51,915 bases of DNA from CAZLFA01 sp964558665 (lineage in GTDB: Bacteria; Desulfobacterota; Syntrophia; Syntrophales; PHBD01), in the NCBI GenBank assembly GCA_964558665.1, contig CAZLFA010000022.1, positions 1 to 51,915 on the forward strand, read 5' to 3'. The notes below the pieces were generated by a model. That model had not been told where the DNA came from and made no database searches. It saw only the letters and a list, made by a program, of their open reading frames with translations. Shown here piece after piece: positions 24,941 through 33,626 of this stretch. The translations under genes were made by a program, and so were the position numbers. The number at the start of each line of letters is the position of its first letter. The stretch's first letter is position 1.

Positions 24941-24988
24941 CATGACACCCCCGGAAACAGTATCAAAAAACAATCCCGGGGCGTCATG
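24941..24988. repeat. Long imperfect hairpin downstream of the alpha subunit
   Basis: CATGACACCCCCGG (24941-24954) can pair with CCCGGGGCGTCATG (24975-24988) around a 20-base A-rich loop. It sits about 75 bases after the stop and may be a transcript end or stability element; no T-run follows. Confidence 0.4.
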
Positions 24989-25024
24989 ATTTGAAAACCG
25001 CCCTGAGCTGTAACAAATATTCCT

Positions 25025-25053
25025 TTGACTACTGGTCCTGATTTCCGTAGAAT
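25025..25053 (+). promoter_or_regulatory. Promoter for the MORN-caspase gene
   Basis: TTGACT at 25025-25030, 17-base spacer, TAGAAT at 25048-25053, 22 bases before the start codon. Confidence 0.6.
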
Positions 25054-25075
25054 TCAAAGCACGGGAGGAAGGCAC

Positions 25076-27025
25076 ATGGGGTCTGTCAGAAAATCTATTT
25101 TTGCCGGCATCAAAATCTCATCGCTGATAATCTTATGTTTCCTGTTGACTGTTTTGCAATATGCTTATGGTGCGGAGAGTAAATGTATCGAAGGTGATTG
25201 CAAGAACGGAAGGGGAACCTATACATGGGTTAGTGGTGATAAATACACAGGGGAATACAAAAACGGCAATCGTACAGGCCAGGGGACTTACACGTGGGCT
25301 AACGGCAATAAATATACAGGGGAATTCAGAGATAATAAACTTAACGGCCAGGGAACTTTTACTTCGGCTAAAGGAGATGTTTTTGCAGGGGAGTGGCAAG
25401 CGGGTAAAATGAATGGCCGGGGAACCATGTCAGCGGCTAACGGTAACAAGTATGCGGGTGAATTCAAAGACGGCAAATTTAACGGCCAGGGGACTTTTAC
25501 GGAGACTAACGGCAATAAATATGTCGGGGGATGGAAAGACGGCGAAAAAAACGGCCAGGGGACTTACACAGCAGTAAACGGCAATAAATATGTGGGGGCG
25601 TGGAAAGATGGCAAACCCGGTGGCCAGGGATCTTACACATCGGCTGACGGCCATAGATATGTGGGGGAATACAAAGATGGCATAGCCAATGGTCAGGGAA
25701 CTTCGACAACGGCATTCGGTGATAAGTATGCGGGTGAATTCAGAGGCGGCAAATATAACGGCCAGGGGACTTATACATCGGTTGACGGCGATAAGTATAA
25801 AGGTGAATGGAAAGACGGAGTGCGTAATGGTCAGGGAACTTACACCTGGCTGAATGGCGTTGTTTATGAGGGAAACTTCATCGATGGCCATCCCCAGCCT
25901 CCGTACGAGTTGCTGTTTCCCGACGGAACAAGACATTCTGCCGCGATAAAAGTGAGAACGAAAATACGCGGCATAATTGACAGCTCGCAGGCCATGCGCA
26001 TCGGTTTGAAAAAGGGGGATATAGTGACAGAGTACAACAGGGAAGCGGTATTGAATGCAGCCATGTTAGTGCACTTGACGACCCAGGCGAAGCCGGATGA
26101 AAATGTAACCATGGTTGTCGAGAGGCAGGATAAAGATTTAAATTTTAAACTTAAAGGGGGCAGAATAGGCATCCACATAGCGGATCATTACGAGTATGCC
26201 TTGAAGGATTCCGCACATAAGAATGTGGCGGCATCACCGGCATCAGCAGAACGCCCGAAGGAAACTGATGCAGCAGCAAACCGGATTTCAAAGCCGGGTG
26301 TTACATCGAAGGCCGCTTTCGGTAAATATTATGCCCTGGTCATCGGCAACAATAATTATGCATCACTCCCGAAGTTAAAGACCGCCAGGAATGACGCTCA
26401 AACAGTGTCAAACGTTCTTAAGAGAAATTACGGCTTTAACGTAACTCTGCTTTTGGATGCCGGGCGTTCAGACATTCTTATTGCACTGTCGGGATTGAGG
26501 GAAAAACTTTCTGACAGGGATAACCTGCTGATCTATTACGCCGGACACGGTTTTCTGGACAAGGAGGGGGACGAAGGTTACTGGTTGCCGGTGGATGCGA
26601 CAAAAAACAACGAAGTCAACTGGATTTCCAACTCATCGATCACGACACAGTTAAAAGCAATAGAAGCAAGGCATATCATCGTTATCGCCGATAGCTGCTA
26701 CTCCGGAAAACTCGGGCGTGATGTGCACATTCAGAAACGCACCCCCGATTATTATACCCGTATCGTCCAGAAACGGTCGCGTTCCGTTATCGCCTCCGGA
26801 GGCCTGGAACCGGTCATAGACAGCGGCGGCAGGGGGAATCACTCTGTGTTTGCGTCCGCTTTTATTGCGGCGCTTGAGGACAACAAAGGCATAATAGACA
26901 CCTCCGAGCTGTTTAACAGCATCAGAAGGCCGGTGGTTTTGAATGCCGACCAGGTTCCGGAACATGCGGACATCCGGAAGGCGGGACATGAGGGTGGAGA
27001 GTTTATTTTTGTCAGAGACAAGTAA
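25076..27025 (+). CDS. Secreted MORN-PDZ-caspase-like protein
   Basis: 649 residues. A signal peptide (about 1-32, LIILCFLLTVLQYAYGA) is followed by ten consecutive 23-residue MORN repeats (45-274, pattern GQGTYT..NGNKY.GE.KDG). Next comes a PDZ-like domain (about 295-375, IRGIIDSSQAMRIGLKKGD, VTMVVERQDK), a linker rich in Ala/Pro, and a C14 caspase-like domain (about 420-649: YYALVIGNNNYASLPKLKTA). The catalytic pair is intact, His 491 in YYAGHG and Cys 541 in DSCYSG. Export implies a periplasmic or surface protease or scaffold. GGGAGGAAGG precedes ATG 25076. Single gene. Confidence 0.9.
   Translation: MGSVRKSIFAGIKISSLIILCFLLTVLQYAYGAESKCIEGDCKNGRGTYTWVSGDKYTGEYKNGNRTGQGTYTWANGNKYTGEFRDNKLNGQGTFTSAKGDVFAGEWQAGKMNGRGTMSAANGNKYAGEFKDGKFNGQGTFTETNGNKYVGGWKDGEKNGQGTYTAVNGNKYVGAWKDGKPGGQGSYTSADGHRYVGEYKDGIANGQGTSTTAFGDKYAGEFRGGKYNGQGTYTSVDGDKYKGEWKDGVRNGQGTYTWLNGVVYEGNFIDGHPQPPYELLFPDGTRHSAAIKVRTKIRGIIDSSQAMRIGLKKGDIVTEYNREAVLNAAMLVHLTTQAKPDENVTMVVERQDKDLNFKLKGGRIGIHIADHYEYALKDSAHKNVAASPASAERPKETDAAANRISKPGVTSKAAFGKYYALVIGNNNYASLPKLKTARNDAQTVSNVLKRNYGFNVTLLLDAGRSDILIALSGLREKLSDRDNLLIYYAGHGFLDKEGDEGYWLPVDATKNNEVNWISNSSITTQLKAIEARHIIVIADSCYSGKLGRDVHIQKRTPDYYTRIVQKRSRSVIASGGLEPVIDSGGRGNHSVFASAFIAALEDNKGIIDTSELFNSIRRPVVLNADQVPEHADIRKAGHEGGEFIFVRDK
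25208..25897 (+). repeat. Ten tandem 69-base units encoding MORN repeats
   Basis: The DNA repeats with a 69-base period (for example GGCCAGGGGACTTAC and AACGGCAATAAATATG recur). The units differ mostly by substitutions, and no unit is shortened, so the reading frame is kept. Copy-number variation between strains would be expected. Confidence 0.85.
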
Positions 27026-27177
27026 TCCGGCCCGTTAGATTGTGATTCATCGGGATTTGTTATCTGAACCTCGCCCTGTCCGGTGACAGGCGGGAAAGAG
27101 GAAAGAATAAACGATGAAGAGTGAAAGAATATTATGAAAAGCAGGCGTTGACGGATGCCGTTACTTTCCGCGCCGGG

Positions 27178-27543
27178 TTATTCCTCTGACGGGGCATCGG
27201 CCGGTCCCAGCATTGATTCAATGCTGATAACCAGTTCCGGTATGTGCCCCGTCACGAACGTCCACATCCTTTCGAGTTTTTCGTCGCTTTTTTCCACCGC
27301 GAGAATATGGATCTGCGACATGAGGCACTGCCAGGGTATTTCCGGATTGTAGTATCTGAACAGTTCTGAGACATTTGTTGCATCCTGCCCGATGATATCG
27401 ATCAGCCTTTCCAGCGCCAGCTGGAGCTTTCTGTCGGCGAGATATTGATCATACTCCATGCCCGCCGTGAACTCCACTATCGTCCGCGCAGCATGCAGCA
27501 TATCCCTGATATTGTCTTCATCTCTCCCGCCGGGGTAGATCAT
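27178..27543 (-). CDS. HepT-like (DUF86) HEPN protein lacking its active-site motif
   Basis: 121 residues with the DUF86/HepT layout: DEDNIRDMLHAARTIVEFTA, LQLALERLIDIIGQDATNVS, PEIPWQCLM, ERMWTFVTGHIPEL. In active HepT toxins the segment after IPW carries an R-N-x3-H motif; here the aligned stretch reads SQIHILAVE, so the Arg, Asn and His positions are Ile, His and Val by my alignment. There is no MNT antitoxin partner beside it. It is therefore likely a non-toxic, domesticated or decaying HEPN protein. It lies downstream of the HD-GYP gene on the same strand, 57 bases away. Confidence 0.75.
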   Translation of the reverse strand: MIYPGGRDEDNIRDMLHAARTIVEFTAGMEYDQYLADRKLQLALERLIDIIGQDATNVSELFRYYNPEIPWQCLMSQIHILAVEKSDEKLERMWTFVTGHIPELVISIESMLGPADAPSEE

Positions 27544-27600
27544 GGCTCAGCAAATCCTCAATGGCATAATAATAAGTCTATTGCGTTCATACCAGACAAA

Positions 27601-29592
27601 TCACATCTTATCAATATGAGAGCTGTAAAATGACCCGATTGTCCCCTGGCTGCAATCCAGCCCGGAGTCGAGAAGCCGTAAAAAAGCTTCAACGATATCC
27701 GGATCAAACATTCTGCCTTTTTGCTCCGCTAAAAAGCTTTTTGCCTCCTCAGGGCTCCATGCCGTGCGGTAGGGGCGGTTGTCGGTGATGGCGTCATGGA
27801 CATCGGCCACGGCGATTATCCTGGCAAAAAGAGGGATGCGGTCTCCCTTCAGTCCTTCCGGATAACCGCTCCCGTCCCATCGTTCATGATGATAGAGCAC
27901 CCCGGGAAGAATTGCATCATATGAGGGGATGTCGGCAATAATGTCGGCGCCGGCCCGCGGATGGCTTTTCACAACACTGAATTCTTCATCTGTGAGACGG
28001 CCCGGCTTGTCGAGGATATATTCGGGAACGCCTATCTTGCCGATGTCGTGGAGTATGGCGGAAATGGTCAGACTCCTCTGTTGCGCATCATCAAGATCGA
28101 GAAGCCGTCCCATGGCCTCGACATGCCTGGCTACCCTTTCGCTGTGTCCGGCCGTCCATTTCGACTTGGCGTCAACCGTGCGTATCAGGGCAATCAGTAT
28201 GCCCATCAGGAGTTCTTCTCTCTCTCGCAGGGCGCTTCGCACCTGTTCGGCCATGCTGTTGAGTGATGCCGCCAGTGCGCCGATCTCGTCTCTGCTTTGC
28301 GTGTGAAACCGGCGGTCGAAATCCCCTGACGCCATGGTGACTGCTTCCCTGGATAAGGCTTCAATAGGCCGCGCGAGCCGCAGGCCGAAAAAGTGGGCGA
28401 GCAGATGCGAAGCGATCAGAAGCAGCAGCCCGAACAGTAATACCTGCGTGACATTGGTGTGCAGCAGATCCGTCATGCCCTGTCTTTGCACGGACAGACT
28501 GAGGACATAACGGTTTTTGTCCTCGCTCCTCGTAACGTCTATCCACATTTTTATTTCATCCTGTTTTCCCAGAAAAACGGTTGATGTTGACAGCACCTTT
28601 TTCCCCAGAGATTTATCAAGGCTGTCAATTGTCCTGACATCCATGACCCGTCTCGCGCGAAACACATGCCTGTCGTCGATGAATATCCGGTTCCAGGCGG
28701 CATCACCTGCCATCCGGTAATAGATGGTGTGGTCGAATATGTTGTGCGTTCCGGAGGAAAAAGATTTTACAAACGAAGCAATAGCGGCGAGGCTTTCCTC
28801 GTTCTTGTCCAGAATCCTGAGAATGCCGTCCGGTTCTTTCATCGGCACCGCTGTGTAAAAGCGTTTCGTGAAAAATTCACCGGCATCTCTTACAAAGTTT
28901 CGGGACAGGAAAACCATCACGAAGAGAACCGTCACATAACCGATTATCAATCCGAAGGCGGTAAAAGAAATTGTCAGGCGGCGCCCGAGTGACGGCTTCC
29001 AGAAGGTTATCCATTTCCATTTCATCATCCTTCCGGCTCTTTCCCGCAACAGCAGGCGGGGGATAAATATGGGCACGTTTTCCCTGTATTTCAGATATTG
29101 CGCTCCCAGCCTCTTCTCGAGTTCGGCTTCTTCGATCATCTTGAATTCCAGATAGCTTGCCAGGATGAACAGGGGCGTAAAGATCGCGATCAGAGACGGG
29201 GACTGCAGGAGAAAACCCGTGCCGAAAAGCATCAGAAAAACGCCGGAGAGCATGGGATTTCGCGCGTATGCGTATGGCCCGTCTGTTACAAGCTGCTGAG
29301 GCGGGCTGAGGGGAACGGGAGTGCTGCGCGTCTTCAGGAACGTGATGACCGACCACAGCCACAACCCTGCTCCGGCAATCAAAAAAAGCGCCGCCAGAAA
29401 CAGAGATACCGGCTGTTCCGGCCACGGGTGAAATCCAAAAAAACTGTCTGACATCAGGGACAGTATTATTACCGAAAAGACAATTCCGGCAAAAAAAAGT
29501 CCCGCCAGCGCGGTCAGGTTTTTATGGGATCCTTTGGGCGCAGAGGCTTTCCTGAATATGAAATCGACTATTCTTTCCCGCAAACTCGGCAT
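27601..29592 (-). CDS. Isoprenylcysteine-methyltransferase-like / HAMP / HD-GYP fusion
   Basis: 663 residues. Residues about 20-210 are a membrane methyltransferase of the ICMT/phospholipid N-methyltransferase type: four helices with DGPYAYARNPMLSGVFLML and EEAELEKRLGAQYLKYRENV. A new membrane helix (about 225-255) and an extracytoplasmic sensor (to about 410) follow, then a second helix with HAMP (about 405-480, RPIEALSREAVTMASGDFD) and an HD-GYP domain (about 480-645) with ILHDIGKIGVPEYIL and HHERWDGSGYPEGLKGD all intact, so c-di-GMP hydrolysis is expected. GAGGAAG lies about ten bases before ATG 29592. The fusion is not one I know as common. Confidence 0.88.
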   Translation of the reverse strand: MPSLRERIVDFIFRKASAPKGSHKNLTALAGLFFAGIVFSVIILSLMSDSFFGFHPWPEQPVSLFLAALFLIAGAGLWLWSVITFLKTRSTPVPLSPPQQLVTDGPYAYARNPMLSGVFLMLFGTGFLLQSPSLIAIFTPLFILASYLEFKMIEEAELEKRLGAQYLKYRENVPIFIPRLLLRERAGRMMKWKWITFWKPSLGRRLTISFTAFGLIIGYVTVLFVMVFLSRNFVRDAGEFFTKRFYTAVPMKEPDGILRILDKNEESLAAIASFVKSFSSGTHNIFDHTIYYRMAGDAAWNRIFIDDRHVFRARRVMDVRTIDSLDKSLGKKVLSTSTVFLGKQDEIKMWIDVTRSEDKNRYVLSLSVQRQGMTDLLHTNVTQVLLFGLLLLIASHLLAHFFGLRLARPIEALSREAVTMASGDFDRRFHTQSRDEIGALAASLNSMAEQVRSALREREELLMGILIALIRTVDAKSKWTAGHSERVARHVEAMGRLLDLDDAQQRSLTISAILHDIGKIGVPEYILDKPGRLTDEEFSVVKSHPRAGADIIADIPSYDAILPGVLYHHERWDGSGYPEGLKGDRIPLFARIIAVADVHDAITDNRPYRTAWSPEEAKSFLAEQKGRMFDPDIVEAFLRLLDSGLDCSQGTIGSFYSSHIDKM

Positions 29593-29799
29593 GTCTTCAA
29601 CTTCCTCATGATTTGCATTATCTATAATAGTAGCATTATTTGCCGGACAGGGAAAGCAATTCGTCGATCCGGAAGGCAATACGGGGCTGAGCAGGCGTAT
29701 TGAATTTCGCAGACAGTATTCCCGAATGCACAAATGGATATGGGTTTGAAAAATAAGTTATTAGGGGCGATATTAATCTACGGAAATCTGAAATTTAAG

Positions 29800-29818
29800 C
29801 ATCCGGATTTTCCGGATG
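29800..29818. repeat. CATCCGGA hairpin repeat, copy 2
   Basis: CATCCGGA-TTT-TCCGGATG with upstream GGAAATCTGAAATTTAAG and downstream GACACTAAATAA, closely matching copy 1 (18979). Lies 57 bases upstream of the isochorismatase gene; the gap 29593-29874 holds nothing else I recognise. Confidence 0.75.
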
Positions 29819-29874
29819 GACACTAAATAAAAAAAGTTCTATAAAAATCAAATTTCGCGGAGGTAAATACAATT

Positions 29875-30570
29875 ATGCTGAACGATAAGAATGGCGGGAA
29901 TGCTCTGATAAAAAACATCGATGAGACGGCGCTTCTGATCATCGATATGCAGATATATCAGGCCGGAGAAGGCGGCAATCTCCCCAGATACTTTGGGGTG
30001 ATACACGGGCCGGAGGCCGAAAAAGCCGCGGTCAGCAGAGGCAGGGAGGTTATCCCCGTAATCGGCTCGCTTCTCGATTCGTTCAGAGCCGCCGGCGCTT
30101 TTGTCGTCTTCACCGCCTTCGGATCTCTTGCCGGGGACGGTTCCGATCTGGTTCCCTATGTCCGTCTCTGGAACTCGAAATGCATGGAAAAGCTTGGATT
30201 CCCGGCAATCGTGCCGGTGAGCGATCCCGGCTACAGCATGGCGCCTGAACTGACCCCGCGTCCCGATGAGCCTGTCGTCAACAAGACGGCGCAGGGGGCC
30301 TTCAACTCTTCGGTGATCGATCATGTGTTAAAGCAGAGAGGAATCAGGACGATTATTGTCGCGGGCATGTACACAAATCACTGCGTCATGGCTACCTGCA
30401 TCGGGGCGGCCGATGCCGGTTACCGGGTGATCGTGCCCGAAGACGCCGTAGGGTCATTCAGAAGCGATCTGCATGAAGATGCGCTGAGGCTTATGGGAAG
30501 CTGGATCATCCGCACCGGAAGCGAACGGCTGATTAAGGAACTGAAGACGTTAAAGAGCAAAACCGGCTGA
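29875..30570 (+). CDS. Isochorismatase-family cysteine hydrolase
   Basis: 231 residues. The cysteine hydrolase triad is complete: Asp 24 in LLIIDMQ, Lys 137 in VVNKTAQGAFNSS and Cys 170 in MYTNHCVMATCIGAADAGY. The cis-peptide-forming AGMYTN segment and VPEDAVGSF are also typical. Members hydrolyse isochorismate, nicotinamide, N-carbamoyl or related amides; the substrate is not readable. GCGGAGG lies upstream of the ATG with slightly long spacing. It converges with hypB and is monocistronic. Confidence 0.88.
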   Translation: MLNDKNGGNALIKNIDETALLIIDMQIYQAGEGGNLPRYFGVIHGPEAEKAAVSRGREVIPVIGSLLDSFRAAGAFVVFTAFGSLAGDGSDLVPYVRLWNSKCMEKLGFPAIVPVSDPGYSMAPELTPRPDEPVVNKTAQGAFNSSVIDHVLKQRGIRTIIVAGMYTNHCVMATCIGAADAGYRVIVPEDAVGSFRSDLHEDALRLMGSWIIRTGSERLIKELKTLKSKTG

Positions 30571-30614
30571 CATGTATTTTAAACGAGTTGCCTGTTTGAT
30601 AGATTAATGATGAT

Positions 30615-31283
30615 TCAGGACCGGAAGGCAGTGACCTGATCGCTCAGCCACTGCACCCATTTGTCAACGCCGGCGCCCGTGCGGCAGGACAGTTCGATGA
30701 TCTCTGCCCGTGAATTCAGGCGGCCGACCCTTTCCCTCAGCGCCTCCATGTTGAAATCCGAAAAAGGAAGGTAGTCGGTCTTGTTGATGACAATCACGTC
30801 GCAGACGCTGAACATGAGCGGGTACTTCAGGGGCTTGTCGTCGCCTTCCGGGACGCTCAGTATCATGGCGCTTTTTTCCGCGCCGGTGTCGAACTCGGCG
30901 GGACATACGAGATTGCCGATGTTCTCGATGATCATGACGTCTGTCCGGGAGAGGTCGAATTCCCTCAGAGCCATCGTTACCATAGAGGCGTCCAGATGGC
31001 AGAATCCCCCTGTCTTCAGCTGAACGGCCTGCACCCCCTCACCGATGACTTTATCCGCATCGACTGTGGAATCTATGTCCCCCTCGATTACGCCGATGCG
31101 GAAGCGGTCTTTCAGATGCCTGATGGTGTTCAAAATCAGGCTGGTCTTTCCGGAGCCGGGAGAAGACATCAGATTAAGCAGGAACACCCCTTTCTGTCTG
31201 AGTTCCGATCTTATATCATCGGCAACGGCGTTATTATCGGAAAGGATTTCTTCTTTTATTTCTATGATCCTCGTTTCCGCCAT
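30615..31283 (-). CDS. hypB: Hydrogenase nickel incorporation GTPase HypB
   Basis: 222 residues. G-domain motifs are all present: SSPGSGKTSLI (P-loop), EGDIDSTVDADKV, ENIGNLVCPAEFD (with the metal-site Cys) and INKTDYLPF (NKxD). HypB delivers nickel to [NiFe]-hydrogenase precursors with HypA. The variant here lacks the His-rich stretch and N-terminal CCGC-type nickel motif seen in some HypBs. Its start overlaps the last base of hypA. No hydrogenase structural gene is in the window. Confidence 0.95.
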   Translation of the reverse strand: MAETRIIEIKEEILSDNNAVADDIRSELRQKGVFLLNLMSSPGSGKTSLILNTIRHLKDRFRIGVIEGDIDSTVDADKVIGEGVQAVQLKTGGFCHLDASMVTMALREFDLSRTDVMIIENIGNLVCPAEFDTGAEKSAMILSVPEGDDKPLKYPLMFSVCDVIVINKTDYLPFSDFNMEALRERVGRLNSRAEIIELSCRTGAGVDKWVQWLSDQVTAFRS

Positions 31284-31633
31284 TATATAACCTCTATCTG
31301 TTTGATAACGAATTCACGGCCCGATACGAGGGCAAGGCGTTCTCCTCCGCAGTCCGGGCAACGGCTGCCGCCTATCCTGTTGATTTCCGCCGGAAAGGTT
31401 TTGCTGCAGCCCTCGCATTTCAGAACCACGGGCATTCTCTCGATCTTCAGGGTCGCCCCTTCAGCAATGGTTCCCTTGCTTGCATAGTCAAAGTAGCGCT
31501 GCATCCATTCATCGGCAAGATCGCTCAGCTCACCCACGCGAAGGCCGACAGTGATGACTTTTCGGGCATTGCCGGCATTTGCATGCCTGACAACAACTTT
31601 TATTACGCTCTCAATAACAGGCAGTTCATGCAT
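31283..31633 (-). CDS. hypA: Hydrogenase nickel chaperone HypA
   Basis: 116 residues. It starts MHELPVIESV, giving the conserved nickel-binding His 2 and Glu 3, and has the structural zinc site in two CxxC pairs (LKCEGCSKTF and SRCPDCGGERL). It works with HypB in nickel insertion. hypA and hypB form a two-gene operon (one-base junction). The ribosome site is weak (GGAG about 12 bases upstream). Confidence 0.95.
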   Translation of the reverse strand: MHELPVIESVIKVVVRHANAGNARKVITVGLRVGELSDLADEWMQRYFDYASKGTIAEGATLKIERMPVVLKCEGCSKTFPAEINRIGGSRCPDCGGERLALVSGREFVIKQIEVI

Positions 31634-31765
31634 GTACTGTACGGACTCCGTCGCTGATTTTTTCTGCCGTTTTTCCGTTTATTTTATCCGGGGTGCTTCT
31701 TCAGGAACTTTTGAAAACCATGCCCGGCACCTGGTATGATGTCTTCATTTGAGGTTTTAATCAAG

Positions 31766-31789
31766 AAATATTGACAGAAATATTGACAG
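31766..31789 (+). repeat. Tandem 12-base direct repeat
   Basis: AAATATTGACAG occurs twice head to tail between hypA and ahbB. Each copy contains a TTGACA, but no convincing -10 follows at the right distance, so a promoter is not claimed. Confidence 0.5.
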
Positions 31790-31849
31790 GATGCTTGATT
31801 TTTTTCTCCTGTCGGCATAAAGAACTCTAGAAAAAAGCGGTGTGATGAT

Positions 31850-32329
31850 ATGCTGACGGATATTGAAAAAAAGGTGTGCCCGGCGATTCAGGGAAGTATT
31901 CCTCTGAGCCGGCGTCCTTTCCGGGAAATGGCCGATGCCGCGGGATTGAGTGAAAGCGAGCTGCTTGCAGCGGTAAAGAGCATGCAGTCCCGGGGCATCA
32001 TCAGGAAATTCGGCGCCATCGTTCGCCATCAGAAAGCGGGCTATACAAAAAACGCGATGGTCGTGTGGGCTGTTCCCGAAGATCAGTGCGAGAGCGCCGG
32101 ATTGCGGATGGCATCATTTCCTGAAATTACCCACTGCTATCAGCGAACCCCCGCCTTTGAGGGCAGATATAATCTCTTCACCATGGTGCATATGCGTGGC
32201 GATGAAGGGCTGGATATCATCGGCAAAATTGCCGGGTCATGCGGCATTGACGACTTCAAGGTACTTGTCAGCGAAGAGGAACTGAAGAAAATCAGCATGG
32301 AGTATTTCACGGATGAGAGAGAAATCTGA
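31850..32329 (+). CDS. ahbB: Siroheme decarboxylase subunit, AhbB-like (Lrp/AsnC fold)
   Basis: 159 residues, an AsnC/Lrp-type winged helix (about 1-60, PLSRRPFREMADAAGLSESE) joined to a RAM-like domain. The linking segment IRKFGAIVRHQKAGYTKNAM, with its RHQ triad, is characteristic of the AhbB half of siroheme decarboxylase, which turns siroheme to didecarboxysiroheme in the alternative heme pathway of anaerobes. YQRTPAFEGRYNLFTMVH supports this over a transcription regulator. No AhbA partner lies next to it. It overlaps hemL by 17 bases, tying it to tetrapyrrole synthesis. Confidence 0.8.
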   Translation: MLTDIEKKVCPAIQGSIPLSRRPFREMADAAGLSESELLAAVKSMQSRGIIRKFGAIVRHQKAGYTKNAMVVWAVPEDQCESAGLRMASFPEITHCYQRTPAFEGRYNLFTMVHMRGDEGLDIIGKIAGSCGIDDFKVLVSEEELKKISMEYFTDEREI

Positions 32330-33596
32330 CGGTCTATTTGAACGCGCGCAAAGGGTAATACCGGGCGGCGTCAACAGCCCGGTGCGGGCATGCAAATCGG
32401 TGGGGACGACACCCCGCTTCATATCAAAGGCGTCCGGATCGAGGCTTTTCGATGCGGATGGAAACGAATATATAGACTATGTCCTGTCCTGGGGGCCGAT
32501 GATCCTCGGCCATGCCCATCCCGTGGTCACCAGAGCAATCGAGCATGCGGCTGCGCAGGGAACCAGCTACGGCGCCCCGACTGAGCTGGAAGTGGTCATG
32601 GCGGAGATGATCACGGAGGCCTTTCCGTCCATCGACATGGTGAGAATGGTCAACTCCGGCACGGAAGCGGTGATGAGCGCGATCCGGCTGGCGCGCGGTT
32701 TTACGGGACGGGAAAAGATACTGAAATTTGAGGGATGCTACCATGGCCATGCGGATTCGCTGCTGGTCAAGGCGGGATCGGGTGTGGCAACACTGGGCAT
32801 TCCGGGAAGCCTGGGCGTTCCCCACTCTCTTGCCGGGCTGACGATCACCGTCCCTTTCAACGACATCGAGGCGGTGCAGTATGCTGTAAAAACGCACGGA
32901 GATGACCTGGCCTGTGTGATCGTTGAGCCGGTTGCGGGCAATATGGGTGTGGTGTCTCCGGAGCCGGGTTTCCTCGACATGCTGAGAGACCTCACCAAGC
33001 AGAAGGGCATAGTTCTGATTTTCGATGAGGTGATCACCGGGTTTAGATTCAATTATGGGGGCTATCAGGCCGTAGCGGCAGTGGAACCGGACATGACTTG
33101 CCTGGGGAAGGTTATCGGCGGAGGGCTTCCTGTCGGCGCCTTCGGCGGCAAAAGGGAGATCATGAGCTGTCTGGCGCCCGAGGGCGCGGTGTATCAGGCC
33201 GGAACGCTGTCCGGCAATCCCCTGGCTTTGACTGCGGGCATTGCAACGCTTGAAGTGTTGAGGGAAAGCGCCGATTATTACGAGTGGCTCAAGAGGAAGA
33301 CCTTCAGCGTGTGTGCGGACATGCATGAACTGTTTCAGCAGCAGGGAATACCCGTGCGCATAAACAGGGCGGGATGCATGTTCACAATATTTTTCACGGA
33401 CAGGGAAGTGAAGGACCTGAGCTCCGCTCAGACAAGCGACACCGCTCTCTACGGCCGGTTCTACAGAGGCATGATGGATAACGGAATCAATATCGCGCCT
33501 TCACAGTTTGAGGCGGCATTTATGTCTTTTGCCCACACAGATGAGGACCTGGAAAGGACTCTGGACGCCTGCGCAAAAACAATAAAAGAATTTTGA
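32313..33596 (+). CDS. hemL: Glutamate-1-semialdehyde 2,1-aminomutase
   Basis: 427 residues, the standard length. The PLP-dependent enzyme makes 5-aminolevulinate from glutamate-1-semialdehyde in the C5 pathway. Landmarks: RVIPGGVNSPVRACKSVG, VNSGTEAVMSAIRLARGFTG, FEGCYHGHADSLLVKAGSG, IFDEVITGFRF, the Schiff-base lysine K266 in LGKVIGGGLPVGAFGG, and AGTLSGNPLALTAG. Start overlaps ahbB by 17 bases, so translation is likely coupled. Confidence 0.97.
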   Translation: MREKSDGLFERAQRVIPGGVNSPVRACKSVGTTPRFISKASGSRLFDADGNEYIDYVLSWGPMILGHAHPVVTRAIEHAAAQGTSYGAPTELEVVMAEMITEAFPSIDMVRMVNSGTEAVMSAIRLARGFTGREKILKFEGCYHGHADSLLVKAGSGVATLGIPGSLGVPHSLAGLTITVPFNDIEAVQYAVKTHGDDLACVIVEPVAGNMGVVSPEPGFLDMLRDLTKQKGIVLIFDEVITGFRFNYGGYQAVAAVEPDMTCLGKVIGGGLPVGAFGGKREIMSCLAPEGAVYQAGTLSGNPLALTAGIATLEVLRESADYYEWLKRKTFSVCADMHELFQQQGIPVRINRAGCMFTIFFTDREVKDLSSAQTSDTALYGRFYRGMMDNGINIAPSQFEAAFMSFAHTDEDLERTLDACAKTIKEF

Positions 33597-33626
33597 AACA
33601 CCAGCCTGGGGAAGGATTTTCTGAAT

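Noticed and set aside
25208..25897. Regular 69-base repeats that look array-like
   Set aside because: They are in frame and encode MORN repeats; there are no unique spacers, so not a CRISPR array.
27057..27100. A hairpin after the MORN-caspase gene as terminator
   Set aside because: CCTGTC/GACAGG pairs but no T-run follows.
30615..31633. HypA/HypB as part of a hydrogenase operon
   Set aside because: No hydrogenase structural or other hyp genes are within the window; the pair stands alone here.
31766..31811. A double TTGACA as an ahbB promoter
   Set aside because: No acceptable -10 at 16-18 bases from either copy.
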